Positions 16,433-24,576 of a stretch of DNA of 64,000 nt are shown one piece after another. The notes below the pieces were generated by a model. The model did not search any database. It was not told where the DNA came from and saw nothing but the letters and a program-made list of their open reading frames with translations. Source of the DNA: Sporosarcina sp. JAI121 (GTDB taxonomy: Bacteria > Bacillota > Bacilli > Bacillales_A > Planococcaceae); assembly GCF_013408665.1 (NCBI RefSeq), contig NZ_JACCCL010000001.1, positions 1,193,136 to 1,257,135 on the forward strand, in the 5' to 3' direction. The position numbers and the translations under genes were made by a program. Each line of letters begins with the position of its first letter. Positions within the stretch are counted from its first letter, which is position 1.

Positions 16433-17293
16433 ATGGAAAAATTAATCATTACGGTAGCACCAACAGGAGCACAAACTACTAGAGAGCATACGCCATATGT
16501 GCCTTTATCGCCAAAAGAGATTGCGAATTCTGTTTACGAATCATGGAAAGAAGGGGCAGCCATTGCCCATATTCATGTTAGGGATTATAAAGGAGACAAT
16601 ACCCTTGATTTAGACACGTATAAAGAGGTAATTGATCGAGTTCAGGATAAATGCGATATTATTTTAAATTTAACAACTGCTGGGGGTTTAGGGAATAATG
16701 AGGAAGCGAGACTAAGAGTTTGCGAATTAAATCCTGAAATGGCTACATTTGATGCAGGGTCCATGAACTTTGGACAAGATGTTTTTCATAATACACCTGT
16801 ATTTCTGGAGACACTGGCGGCTGTTACAAAGGAACGTCAAATAAAACCGGAAATTGAGATTTTTGATATCGGAATGATAGATAATGCTTTAAGAATTGCG
16901 AAAAAAGGTTTATTGGAAGAACCGTTCCATTTTCAATTTGTGTTAGGTGTCCATGGCGGGATGCCTGCAACTCCCAAAAATCTAATGTTTTTAGTGGATA
17001 GCATTCCAAAGGATTCAACTTGGTCAGCAATAGGGGCAAGTAAAGATCAACTAATCATTAATACGATGAGTATACTTCTAGGCGGTCATGTTCGAGTAGG
17101 AATGGAAGATAGTGTGTACTATCGAAAAGGAGAGTTAGCTACTACTAATGCTCAATTTGTGAAAAGAATAGTAGAGTTATCTAACACGCTCGGAAGAGAA
17201 ATTGCTACTCCTAACGAGGCTAGGAGAATTTTGGGGCTGGATAGAATAAATGAGAAAAAGAAATCAAAGAGTACAGCTAGTTCTGGTAGATAA
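16433..17293 (+). CDS. Beta-keto acid cleavage enzyme (BKACE, DUF849)
   Basis: A 286-residue TIM-barrel enzyme. The zinc ligands HIH fall at residues 46-48, the same numbering as in 3-keto-5-aminohexanoate cleavage enzyme Kce. Also visible are TFDAGSMNFG, FVLGVHGGMPATP, WSAIGASKDQ and GHVRVGMEDSVYY with the conserved Glu. BKACEs condense a beta-keto acid with acetyl-CoA to give acetoacetate plus a new acyl-CoA; the side-chain specificity is not deducible here. The ATG at 16433 is chosen because GAGGGG precedes it. First gene of the sigma-54 operon, followed by a 3-hydroxyacid-type dehydrogenase that could make its keto substrate. A partial paralogue lies at 20036 and a full one at 40414. Confidence 0.93.
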   Translation: MEKLIITVAPTGAQTTREHTPYVPLSPKEIANSVYESWKEGAAIAHIHVRDYKGDNTLDLDTYKEVIDRVQDKCDIILNLTTAGGLGNNEEARLRVCELNPEMATFDAGSMNFGQDVFHNTPVFLETLAAVTKERQIKPEIEIFDIGMIDNALRIAKKGLLEEPFHFQFVLGVHGGMPATPKNLMFLVDSIPKDSTWSAIGASKDQLIINTMSILLGGHVRVGMEDSVYYRKGELATTNAQFVKRIVELSNTLGREIATPNEARRILGLDRINEKKKSKSTASSGR

Positions 17294-17429
17294 ATGAAAA
17301 TCTGTTATTTTACTTCAAATAGGCTTCTTTTTGACTGAATGCAAGTTGAAAGCCAAAACGAATGTAATTATTCTCTATACTAGAAAGCGCTATCACCCGT
17401 AAATATAAGGAAGAAAGTTGGAATGAAAA

Positions 17430-18398
17430 ATGATAAAAAAAATAGCTGTATTAGGTGCAGGAACAATGGGTCAAAGCATAGCGGAAAATTTTGCAATCCA
17501 TGGATATGATGTGAATCTGTATGATGTTGATGAAGATAGACTAAGAAATGTTGAAAATGAAATTAAAACTGATTTGGAATTCCTTGCCGAAGAAGGATAT
17601 ATAGAACATAGTGTAATCGCAGAAACAATGAACAATATTCATTATTGTTCTGACATAAAAAAAGCAGTTGTTGATCGTGATTTTATTACGGAATCGATTC
17701 CTGAAATACTGGAGCTAAAACAAGAAACGTTCAAATTATTAGATGATATATGCCCGGAACAAACAATTTTCACAAGCAATACTTCCAGTCTTGGGTTAAA
17801 CGACATGATGGCCTTGGTTAGTGAAAATAGAAAAAAACGGATGATGGTTACTCACTATTATAATCCAGCGCATATTATGCCAATTGTTGAACTCTCCTAT
17901 TTTGGTAATATGCCGGAAGAAGTTTATCAAGAAGTCGAAAGTTTATTTAAATCTATAAAAAAGCAGTATATAAAAGTATTAAAAGACGTACCCGGATTAG
18001 TAGCTAATCGTATTCAACAGGGTATCGCAAGAGAGGTGTTTTCGATTATTGAACAAGGAATCGCTGAACCGGAAGATGTTGATAAAGCATTAATGTTCGG
18101 ACCTGCATTTCGTTATGCCACCACTGGTCAGCTAGAAGTAGCCGATATGGGCGGTCTTGATATTTGGAGTGTGGTAGGCGATAACCTATTAAAAGTTATG
18201 GATAATCGTACAGAAGCGAATCCTTTGCTAAGAGAAAAGGTGAAAGAAGGTAAGTTAGGAGCTAAAACCGGTGAAGGCTTCTTCAAGTATAAACCGGAAA
18301 CGCTTGCTCAAACAAGAAATGACTTCACTAAACGTTTGATTCATCAATTAAAGGTTTCACAAAATTATATAAAAAAGGAACCTATTTCAACTAAATAA
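17430..18398 (+). CDS. 3-hydroxyacyl-CoA dehydrogenase family oxidoreductase
   Basis: A 322-residue NAD-dependent enzyme with Rossmann motif GAGTMGQSIA (residues 8-17) and Asp at the end of beta-2 (YDVDED), indicating NAD. The catalytic Ser/His region is SNTSSLG … HYYNPAHIMPIVEL. A C-terminal helical dimerisation domain (from ~185) has NRIQQGIAREVFSIIEQGIA. It is the same family as L-carnitine dehydrogenase (see 41307) but clearly divergent. Next to a BKACE it probably oxidises a beta-hydroxy acid to the beta-keto acid the BKACE cleaves. The substrate is unknown. Confidence 0.9.
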   Translation: MIKKIAVLGAGTMGQSIAENFAIHGYDVNLYDVDEDRLRNVENEIKTDLEFLAEEGYIEHSVIAETMNNIHYCSDIKKAVVDRDFITESIPEILELKQETFKLLDDICPEQTIFTSNTSSLGLNDMMALVSENRKKRMMVTHYYNPAHIMPIVELSYFGNMPEEVYQEVESLFKSIKKQYIKVLKDVPGLVANRIQQGIAREVFSIIEQGIAEPEDVDKALMFGPAFRYATTGQLEVADMGGLDIWSVVGDNLLKVMDNRTEANPLLREKVKEGKLGAKTGEGFFKYKPETLAQTRNDFTKRLIHQLKVSQNYIKKEPISTK

Positions 18399-18672
18399 GC
18401 TTTTTGGATTCATCAACACTGATTGCCTGAACATCCTGAGGAATATTGCGACATAATCAATTATGATGTATGGCAAACTTTCCGACTTGGTTGTGTATTG
18501 ATGTAAAGGATAAAGAACTATTAGTAAATTTATTACTCGTACGGATGAAGTAACAGCTATCGGCTTGTTCAACCGTAAGAGTTACGATGAACAGATCGAT
18601 TTGAAATTGGAAATCTTAATTGTATAGTATTATTTTAAATGTTTTGTAAAAAAATCAGAATGGAGTGGAAGT

Positions 18673-19995
18673 ATGCCACTTATAGCATTGGCTTTGGGGA
18701 TAATAATATTATTTATTTTAATCATAGTTTTTAAGCTTAATGCATTTCTGTCTCTAATAATATCGGCAATATTCGTAGGGCTTTTCCAGGGAATGGAACC
18801 ATTGGAAATTGTCAAATCGATTGAATCTGGTCTGGGGAGTACCCTTGGACATTTAGCTATTATTATTGGTTTGGGAGCCATTTTGGGGAAATTAATATCT
18901 GAAGGTGGTGGAGCTAATAGAATCGCAACGACTCTAATTAAAGTTTTTGGCGAAAAAAGAGTGGATTGGGCAATTTGCCTAGCGTCATTTATTTTGGGGA
19001 TAATATTATTCTATGAAGTTACCTACATTCTTTTGATCCCTATCGTATATACAGTAGCAATTGAAGCAAAGGTTAAGCTAATGAGAGTGGGTATCCCTTT
19101 TTTAGCGGCTATATCAATAACACACGTCTTTTTACCTCCACATCCAGGTCCAACTGCTATTGCAGCTGCTTTAGGAGCAAATTTAGGTGTTGTTCTGGGG
19201 TACGGCTTTCTTCTAGCGATTCCAGCTACAATTATTTTCGGACCGCTATTTGGTAGGTTATATAAAAATTGGGATATTGAAATTCCAAGCCATTTAGTAT
19301 CAAAGAAAGAATTCAACATGGATGAAGTTCCATCATTTGCAACTTCCATTTTAACAGCTTTGTCCCCAGTTATTCTTATTTTGATAGGGGTAATTGCACA
19401 ATTTTCGATTTCTGAGACCTCTTCTACTTATAAAATTTTAACCTTTATCGGTAATGCTGATATAGCTCTGCTTATATCACTTCTTATCGCAGTATATGTA
19501 TTTGGATTGCATAAAAAAAGGAAAACGATGCCTCAATTAATGAAAATCGCGGAAGAAGCACTGATTTCTATGGGGGGAATAATATTCATTCTTGGCGGTG
19601 GTGGTGCATTTAAACAAGTTATTCTTGATAGTGGAATGGCAGAATACATTTCTGAATTTACAAATGGATGGAATATCTCACCATTCGTATTAGCGTGGAT
19701 TATTGCCGCTATTATCCGGTTAGCCGTAGGGTCTGCCACAGTCACAGTTTTAACCACTGCTGGAATTATGTTGCCAATTGTTCAGGCAACTGGTGTTAGT
19801 CCAGAATTGATGGTAATAGCAATTGCAAGCGCTTCGATAGCTTGGGCGCCACCAAGTGATGTATCTTTCTGGATGACAAAAGAATACTTTAATTTGACGA
19901 TTGTACAAACAATTAAATCTGTTTGCTTTATGTATACTCTGGTTGCTATTTATGGATTACTTGGAGTCCTTGCATTGAACATGTTAATTGGGTAA
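18673..19995 (+). CDS. GntP family permease
   Basis: A 440-residue membrane protein with about 12-14 hydrophobic segments. GntP-family landmarks include GLGAILGKLISEGGGA, the conserved HVFLPPHPGPTAIAAALGA loop and a C-terminal GSATVTVLTTAGIMLP followed by SPELMVIAIASASIAWAPPSD. GntP proteins take up gluconate and other hydroxy-carboxylates with protons. In this operon it likely imports the hydroxy acid used by the dehydrogenase and BKACE. The 274-bp gap upstream contains a short C-terminal-like open stretch (ending 18627) that I could not identify. GGAGTGG ribosome site. Confidence 0.92.
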   Translation: MPLIALALGIIILFILIIVFKLNAFLSLIISAIFVGLFQGMEPLEIVKSIESGLGSTLGHLAIIIGLGAILGKLISEGGGANRIATTLIKVFGEKRVDWAICLASFILGIILFYEVTYILLIPIVYTVAIEAKVKLMRVGIPFLAAISITHVFLPPHPGPTAIAAALGANLGVVLGYGFLLAIPATIIFGPLFGRLYKNWDIEIPSHLVSKKEFNMDEVPSFATSILTALSPVILILIGVIAQFSISETSSTYKILTFIGNADIALLISLLIAVYVFGLHKKRKTMPQLMKIAEEALISMGGIIFILGGGGAFKQVILDSGMAEYISEFTNGWNISPFVLAWIIAAIIRLAVGSATVTVLTTAGIMLPIVQATGVSPELMVIAIASASIAWAPPSDVSFWMTKEYFNLTIVQTIKSVCFMYTLVAIYGLLGVLALNMLIG

Positions 19996-20035
19996 TTTAT
20001 AAAAGCTTTGTAACTAGTAGAGGTTTTGCTATCTA

Positions 20036-20152
20036 TTTGTGAAAAGAATAGTAGAATTGTTTAACACTTTAGGAAGAAAAGTTGCTTCTCCGAATGAAGC
20101 ATCGGGAATTTTGAAATCGAGAAAAAATCAATCAAGGGGTGACTATTTATGA
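20036..20152 (+). pseudogene. BKACE C-terminal fragment
   Basis: This stretch reads FVKRIVELFNTLGRKVASP, then NEASGILKSRKNQ, up to a stop at 20150-20152. It parallels the C-terminus of the intact BKACE upstream (FVKRIVELSNTLGREIATP, NEARRILGLD at about 17156-17245). No start or catalytic part remains. It looks like the tail of a second BKACE copy lost by deletion, or a partial duplication. Its stop codon overlaps the ATG of the next gene. Confidence 0.8.
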
Positions 20153-21189
20153 AAATAGGCGTATTAGGAGTAGGGTCACTTGGTACAATTATCGGTGCAC
20201 TTATCACTAAGGGCGGATATAATATCGATCTAATTGATATTAATCAGGAAAATGTAGATGAGCTAAATCAAAATGGTGCAAAGTTAACAGGTTTTTTAAA
20301 TGAGACAATTCCTGTAAAAGCTAAACATCCGAATGAATTAACTGGAAAATATGATGTGATTTTTCTTCTTACAAAACAAGTTTACACAAAGGATTCATTG
20401 GAATCCATACTTCCTTTTCTTTATAAAGACAGTATAGTATGTACGTTGCAAAATGGTATCCCCGAAGAAAGTGTTGCCGCCATAGTTGGGAAGGAAAGAA
20501 CTGTTGGTGGTGTAGTTGGCTTTGGCGCCACTTGGATAGGGCCCGGCGTATCAGAGCTAACAACAGAACTAGAGGTAATGAGGAAATACGCATTTGACAT
20601 TGGGGAACTCACTGGAGAAATTACCGAAAGAATAAAAACGATAAAAGCCATTTTAGAAACTGTTGGTTATACCGAAATTATCACCAATATTAATGGAATG
20701 AAATGGTCTAAGCTGTTAATGAATGCAACTTTTAGTGGTATGTCTGCAGCACTAGGGTGCACATTCGGAGAGGTATTATCTAATCCGGATGCAATGAGAA
20801 GTTTGGCAAACATCGCTGATGAAACGATTAAGGTAGCTCGATCACATCATATTCGACTAGTAGAAATGCAAGGGAAAGACTTTGAGTTTTTAGAACTGGA
20901 GAGTCAAACAGACGTTTCCGGGAAAATAGCATTTTATGAGGAAGTGTGGGGGCCTCATGCAAACCTCAAGGCTAGTATGTTGCAGGATTTAGAGAAAGGC
21001 AAAAAAACAGAAATTGATTATATTAATGGACATGTTTCCGAAAAAGGAAGAGAGAAAAATATACCAACTCCATATAATGATTTGGTTTGTACCTTAGTAA
21101 ATGAATCAGAAAAAGCAAAAAAACTCCCTGTTTTTGAGGGAAATATCTACATGTTTAATTCGTTGAGCAACAATCTTTTGAAAGCTTAA
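20149..21189 (+). CDS. 2-dehydropantoate 2-reductase family protein (PanE/ApbA-like)
   Basis: A 346-residue NADPH-type reductase with N-terminal GVGSLGTIIGALI (residues 6-18), mid-protein TLQNGIPEE, and GMKWSKLLMNATFSGMSA carrying the conserved catalytic Lys. The C-terminal domain contains the ketopantoate reductase-like Lys/Asn/Ser pattern (HANLKASMLQDLEKGKKTEIDYINGHV). The family reduces 2-keto acids; many members outside pantothenate loci act on other substrates. Here it follows a GntP permease and a BKACE remnant, so a catabolic role on a hydroxy or keto acid is more likely than pantoate synthesis (inference). AAGGGGTG ribosome site. Confidence 0.88.
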   Translation: MKIGVLGVGSLGTIIGALITKGGYNIDLIDINQENVDELNQNGAKLTGFLNETIPVKAKHPNELTGKYDVIFLLTKQVYTKDSLESILPFLYKDSIVCTLQNGIPEESVAAIVGKERTVGGVVGFGATWIGPGVSELTTELEVMRKYAFDIGELTGEITERIKTIKAILETVGYTEIITNINGMKWSKLLMNATFSGMSAALGCTFGEVLSNPDAMRSLANIADETIKVARSHHIRLVEMQGKDFEFLELESQTDVSGKIAFYEEVWGPHANLKASMLQDLEKGKKTEIDYINGHVSEKGREKNIPTPYNDLVCTLVNESEKAKKLPVFEGNIYMFNSLSNNLLKA

Positions 21190-21527
21190 TTGATAAAAAG
21201 GATTACTAATATTTTTAGCTTATCGTGGTTTTCTAGTCATAGTCGTTGCTCCCATCGTCAAGCATATGGGGACATTTTCATTATTACCATCATGAAAGCG
21301 CTTGTAGCATTCTGTACCGCTATTATACTTTCATTAATTGTTTAACTTAATAGGTTCATCTCGGTTGGAAATATCCCTTTGGATATAGAAAGCACGGCTA
21401 TGCCAATTTTGTTAGTAGTAAAACTTTATTTAGCATCACCCATCTAAAACCTTTTAGACAACAACATTTAAAGCATAGTGCCTCTCAACGGTGTCGAAAG
21501 CGATTATGTTGATGGGGACACAAAAAA

Positions 21528-21582
21528 GTAAGCGCCAAATAACGCCCATCTATTCGTCAGGTGGGCGTTATTTGGTGCTTAC
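21528..21582 (-). terminator. Long hairpin, orphan terminator or repeat
   Basis: GTAAGCGCCAAATAACGCCC… (21528-21550) pairs over 23 bp with 21560-21582 with only two G-T pairs and a 9-base loop. Read on the minus strand it is followed by TTTTTTG, as in a terminator. No minus-strand gene precedes it, so it may be left over from a lost gene or be a mobile palindrome. Confidence 0.55.
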
Positions 21583-21779
21583 GAAATAATGAGAGGACGT
21601 TCAAAAGAGTTTTAATACATATATGAAAGGCGTTCTGTTTTAAATACGGACGCATTCGATCAAGGACTTCAAAAGATAAGTATTGAAGGGGCTACCAACG
21701 TTTGAACCACTACTCGGTGACGGTTGGGCTTCCTTATATAAGATGAAACTTGAACTAACGGTAGAGAACGTTATCATAT

Positions 21780-21834
21780 AGGTACCTTTCACCAAGGAAG
21801 GATTGTCCCTCGGGATGGCGCATTTTATTCCCGC
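21780..21834. repeat. Repeat fragments (GGTACC end plus TGTCCCTCGG block)
   Basis: TAGGTACCTTTCACC matches a repeat end near 14636, and TGTCCCTCGGGATGGCGCA (21804 on) matches 14563 on. The same two modules occur at both places in different order. Confidence 0.5.
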
Positions 21835-21955
21835 GTCGTGAAATCCGATTCTTTTATAAAGTGCAGTTCCTAATATGGTGGTATTTCACGTGCCAGTGCT
21901 TGTAAAATATGGCACAATGAAGCTAGATTTTATTGAATAGTAGGGGGAATGCAAA

Positions 21956-22933
21956 GTGAAACCAAAAGTTTATTCCACATATGCTATGCCTGAAGATGTG
22001 AAGGAATTTATGGCAGAGTATTGCGATATTCGTCAATGGCAGGGCGATGGACGGATTCCGAGAGATATCTTATTAAAGGAAATTGCTGCCGTTGAAGGGT
22101 TATATACGGCGGGCGGCAGTATGGTTGGAAGGATTGATGAGGAGCTGCTGAATCACGCGCCTCATTTAAAAGTCATTAGTAACGTATCTGTAGGATACAA
22201 TAATTTTGATGTAGAAGCGATGAACAAACGAAATATAATTGGAACAAATACACCTCATGTTTTGGATGAAACGGTTGCAGATTTAGCATTTGCCCTAATT
22301 TTATCCACTGCTAGACGCATTACTGAATTGGATCGGTTCGTCAAAGAGGGAAGCTGGAAACCGACGACAAATTATCACGAGATCTATGGGAAAGATGTAC
22401 ATAGTACCACGTTGGGCATCATAGGTATGGGGCGGATCGGGGAAGCGATTGCGCGAAGAGCGAAATTCGGATTTAATATGGATGTCCTTTATTATAACCG
22501 TAACAGAAAACCGGAGGCTGAAGAGAAGTATGGCACGGAGTATTGCGACTTGACTTCACTTTTAACGCATTCCGATTATATTGTATTGATGACACCCCTT
22601 ACAACTGAAACATTACAACTTATAGGTGAAGAGGAATTTAAAATGATGAAGAAATCGGCTATTTTCATAAATGTGTCTCGCGGTCAGACAGTCGATGAAC
22701 AAGCGCTTATTCGTGCATTACAAAATGGAGAGATTCTTGGAGCCGGATTGGATGTATTCGAAACAGAGCCCGTGAATCAAGATAACCCATTACTTCAAAT
22801 GTCGAATGTCGTTACAGTCCCACACATCGGATCCGCCACAGCTTTGACGGAAGCGGCAATGGCGATGCGAGCGGCGGAGAATGTAGTAGCAGTTTTAACG
22901 GGGAAGGAACCAATTGACCCCGTCGGAAAATAA
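21956..22933 (+). CDS. D-2-hydroxyacid dehydrogenase (glyoxylate/hydroxypyruvate reductase-like)
   Basis: A 325-residue enzyme with GTG start after TAGGGGGAATGCAAA. The NAD(P)-binding GMGRIGEAIARRAKFGF motif is in the middle, with YYNRN after beta-2 suggesting NADP. Catalytic residues sit in NVSRGQTVDE (Arg), GLDVFETEPV (Glu) and VPHIGSAT (His). This pattern is typical of D-glycerate dehydrogenase/glyoxylate reductase (GyaR/GhrB-like). It interconverts D-2-hydroxy and 2-keto acids. It is monocistronic and convergent with the Pcm-like gene, with only 27 bp between stops. No clear link to the sigma-54 operon upstream. Confidence 0.9.
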   Translation: MKPKVYSTYAMPEDVKEFMAEYCDIRQWQGDGRIPRDILLKEIAAVEGLYTAGGSMVGRIDEELLNHAPHLKVISNVSVGYNNFDVEAMNKRNIIGTNTPHVLDETVADLAFALILSTARRITELDRFVKEGSWKPTTNYHEIYGKDVHSTTLGIIGMGRIGEAIARRAKFGFNMDVLYYNRNRKPEAEEKYGTEYCDLTSLLTHSDYIVLMTPLTTETLQLIGEEEFKMMKKSAIFINVSRGQTVDEQALIRALQNGEILGAGLDVFETEPVNQDNPLLQMSNVVTVPHIGSATALTEAAMAMRAAENVVAVLTGKEPIDPVGK

Positions 22934-22960
22934 TAACGGACACGGGATAGATGCTGACAC

Positions 22961-23542
22961 CTATTCATACTTTCCTTTCAAAGGAACAAACATCACATCA
23001 TCCAAAACGGTCGTATGGATTTCTCCGTCTATGTCTTTTTCCAAGAGTAAAAGTTCCTGTAGGAAGGGTGTTCCAACGGGAATGATCATTTTTCCTTCGA
23101 TAGCGAGTTGGTCCATGAGCTCGCGTGGCACCTGGGCAGCGGCGGCGGTCACCATAATTCGGTCATAGGGAGCGTGCTCTTCCCATCCATTGCTACCGTC
23201 ATCCAGCTTGAAATGGATGTTGGTGAAACCAACTTTCTCCAATCTTTCTTTAGCTTGTTCATGCAAGGCGGAAATCCGTTCAATTGTATAAACTGTGTTC
23301 GAGAAGGCGGCGAGCAGGGCGGTCTGGTAGCCTGATCCCGTTCCGATTTCCAACACTTTTGAAGTAGGCTGCAAGTCGATGGACAATGTCATTTCGAGTA
23401 CGAGAGAAGGCTGGGAAATCGTTTGTTCATGCCCGATCGGAATGGCCTCGTCTTTGTAGGCGAATTCCTTGAGTTCATCCATGAAAAAGCCACGGTCCAG
23501 TTTTTGGAAGTAGATGATGATGTCTTGGTTTTGATTGGCCAT
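22961..23542 (-). CDS. pcm: Protein-L-isoaspartate O-methyltransferase-like (Pcm)
   Basis: A 193-residue SAM methyltransferase. Motif I is VLEIGTGSGYQTALLA, preceded by the PCMT hallmark GHEQTISQPSLVLEM. The rest follows the family order (DGSNGWEEHAPYDRIMVTAAA, then EGKMIIPVGTP). It methylates isoaspartyl residues in damaged proteins for repair, in the cytoplasm. The ATG at 23542 is chosen over an upstream in-frame extension to 23674 because AAGGAG lies 8 bp before it and homology starts there (MANQNQDIIIYFQKLDRGFF). Read away from the small acidic/Lys-rich gene upstream. Confidence 0.92.
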   Translation of the reverse strand: MANQNQDIIIYFQKLDRGFFMDELKEFAYKDEAIPIGHEQTISQPSLVLEMTLSIDLQPTSKVLEIGTGSGYQTALLAAFSNTVYTIERISALHEQAKERLEKVGFTNIHFKLDDGSNGWEEHAPYDRIMVTAAAAQVPRELMDQLAIEGKMIIPVGTPFLQELLLLEKDIDGEIHTTVLDDVMFVPLKGKYE

Positions 23543-23690
23543 TGTCCATGCTCCTTCGTTTAATAGTAACGAACACTGCACATTAATCATTACCGATATC
23601 GAGAGTATGTAAACAACATTAAGCGAACGGTACCAGGCAAAGTAAGAGCCACACCATATTGATGTGGCCAACAACTTATTACTATTCTAT

Positions 23691-23870
23691 TTAATCTTTT
23701 TGACTAGTACCATTTTGAGTACTTTCAGCAATTGGGGAAGTAGCTTTCTTAAACTCATTATTAATAGTAGGTGAAGAGGCTTTTACAGGATCTCCATAGG
23801 CTGTATAGGTAGATGGATCTTTCTTTTTCTTGCTAGCACTCGCATTCGTGTTCATGTTTTGATGAGTCAT
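23691..23870 (-). CDS. Small hydrophilic protein of unknown function
   Basis: A 59-residue protein, MTHQNMNTNASASKKKKDPS onwards, rich in Asn, Ser, Thr and Lys and with no hydrophobic segment. The ATG at 23870 follows GGAGG by 10 bp, which is strong support that it is translated; a longer frame to 23909 lacks such a site. The composition (NASASKKKK, TSPIAESTQNG) recalls small spore or disordered proteins, but no family is recognised. It is transcribed towards pcm with a 148-bp gap. Confidence 0.65.
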   Translation of the reverse strand: MTHQNMNTNASASKKKKDPSTYTAYGDPVKASSPTINNEFKKATSPIAESTQNGTSQKD

Positions 23871-24576
23871 TTGTATAGAACCTCCAGTCTGATTTTCCAA
23901 AGATGACATGCAAATGGCTGTGAAAGCACCTGATCATCCCTTTACCTTTATCATCTCCAATAACGCGCATATTATGTATCTCAAATGTGATTTCTTAAAT
24001 GCGGCTATACAATATTATCGGAACAATTAGAAAGTAAAGTTGTTATACGCATACGACTCAGAAAACTAGAAATTACCGCGGTTTAATTGTGCTGTATGTA
24101 TTTCATTTTTTAGAAATCATTACATATTCTGTTTCTCTATAGTTTATTAAAACACGCATTAGGAATTGATTCACCGATAAAACAAACAATTTAATTTCTA
24201 AATCGATTATTATCATACAGGCATAGTACAAGGAATAATCTCGTGATAGTCAACGTATTATGGAGGTAGAGTAGATAGAAAACAAAATTGAAAAGCATAT
24301 TATCGAGTGCGATTTTGGGGATAAATTCAAGTGAATTGATTTCTTGTATAAGAAAGGACAAGCCGACAGGGGGTCTACTCGTTGGTGAAACTAAATTTGC
24401 CTACTAGCTACTGGCACTTGGATGCACCGTTTATAAACTATCTTCCTTCCAGTCTTATTGTTAATACGAATTAATTTACTTGAGTTTTACGGGATTCTGT
24501 AGCAAGTATAACGTTTGCTGAGGGTTTCTTTCATTAGCATGATTGTCTACTAATTTCAAACTGGAAGGGGAATCGA
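23871..24576. other. Intergenic region, nothing recognised
   Basis: AT-rich DNA of about 700 bp between the small minus-strand gene and the P-type ATPase. No gene, convincing hairpin or repeat from the other families was seen. A GGAGG at about 24262 is followed by no useful frame. Promoters for both divergent genes should lie here but were not pinned down. Confidence 0.5.

Larger units (their letters stand above)
21190..21955. other. Long intergenic region with hairpin and repeat fragments
   Basis: No intact gene. A short plus-strand stretch at about 21215-21300 (LAYRGFLVIVVAPIVKHMG) reads like part of a membrane transporter and then breaks up. A 23-bp hairpin lies at 21528-21582. Fragments of two dispersed repeats lie at 21780-21834. 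It separates the sigma-54 operon from the dehydrogenase at 21956. Confidence 0.5.

Noticed and set aside
18505-18627. Plus-strand open stretch ending RKSYDEQIDLKLEILIV before the GntP gene
   Set aside because: Protein-like, but without start, ribosome site or recognised family. It was considered a gene remnant but could not be supported further.
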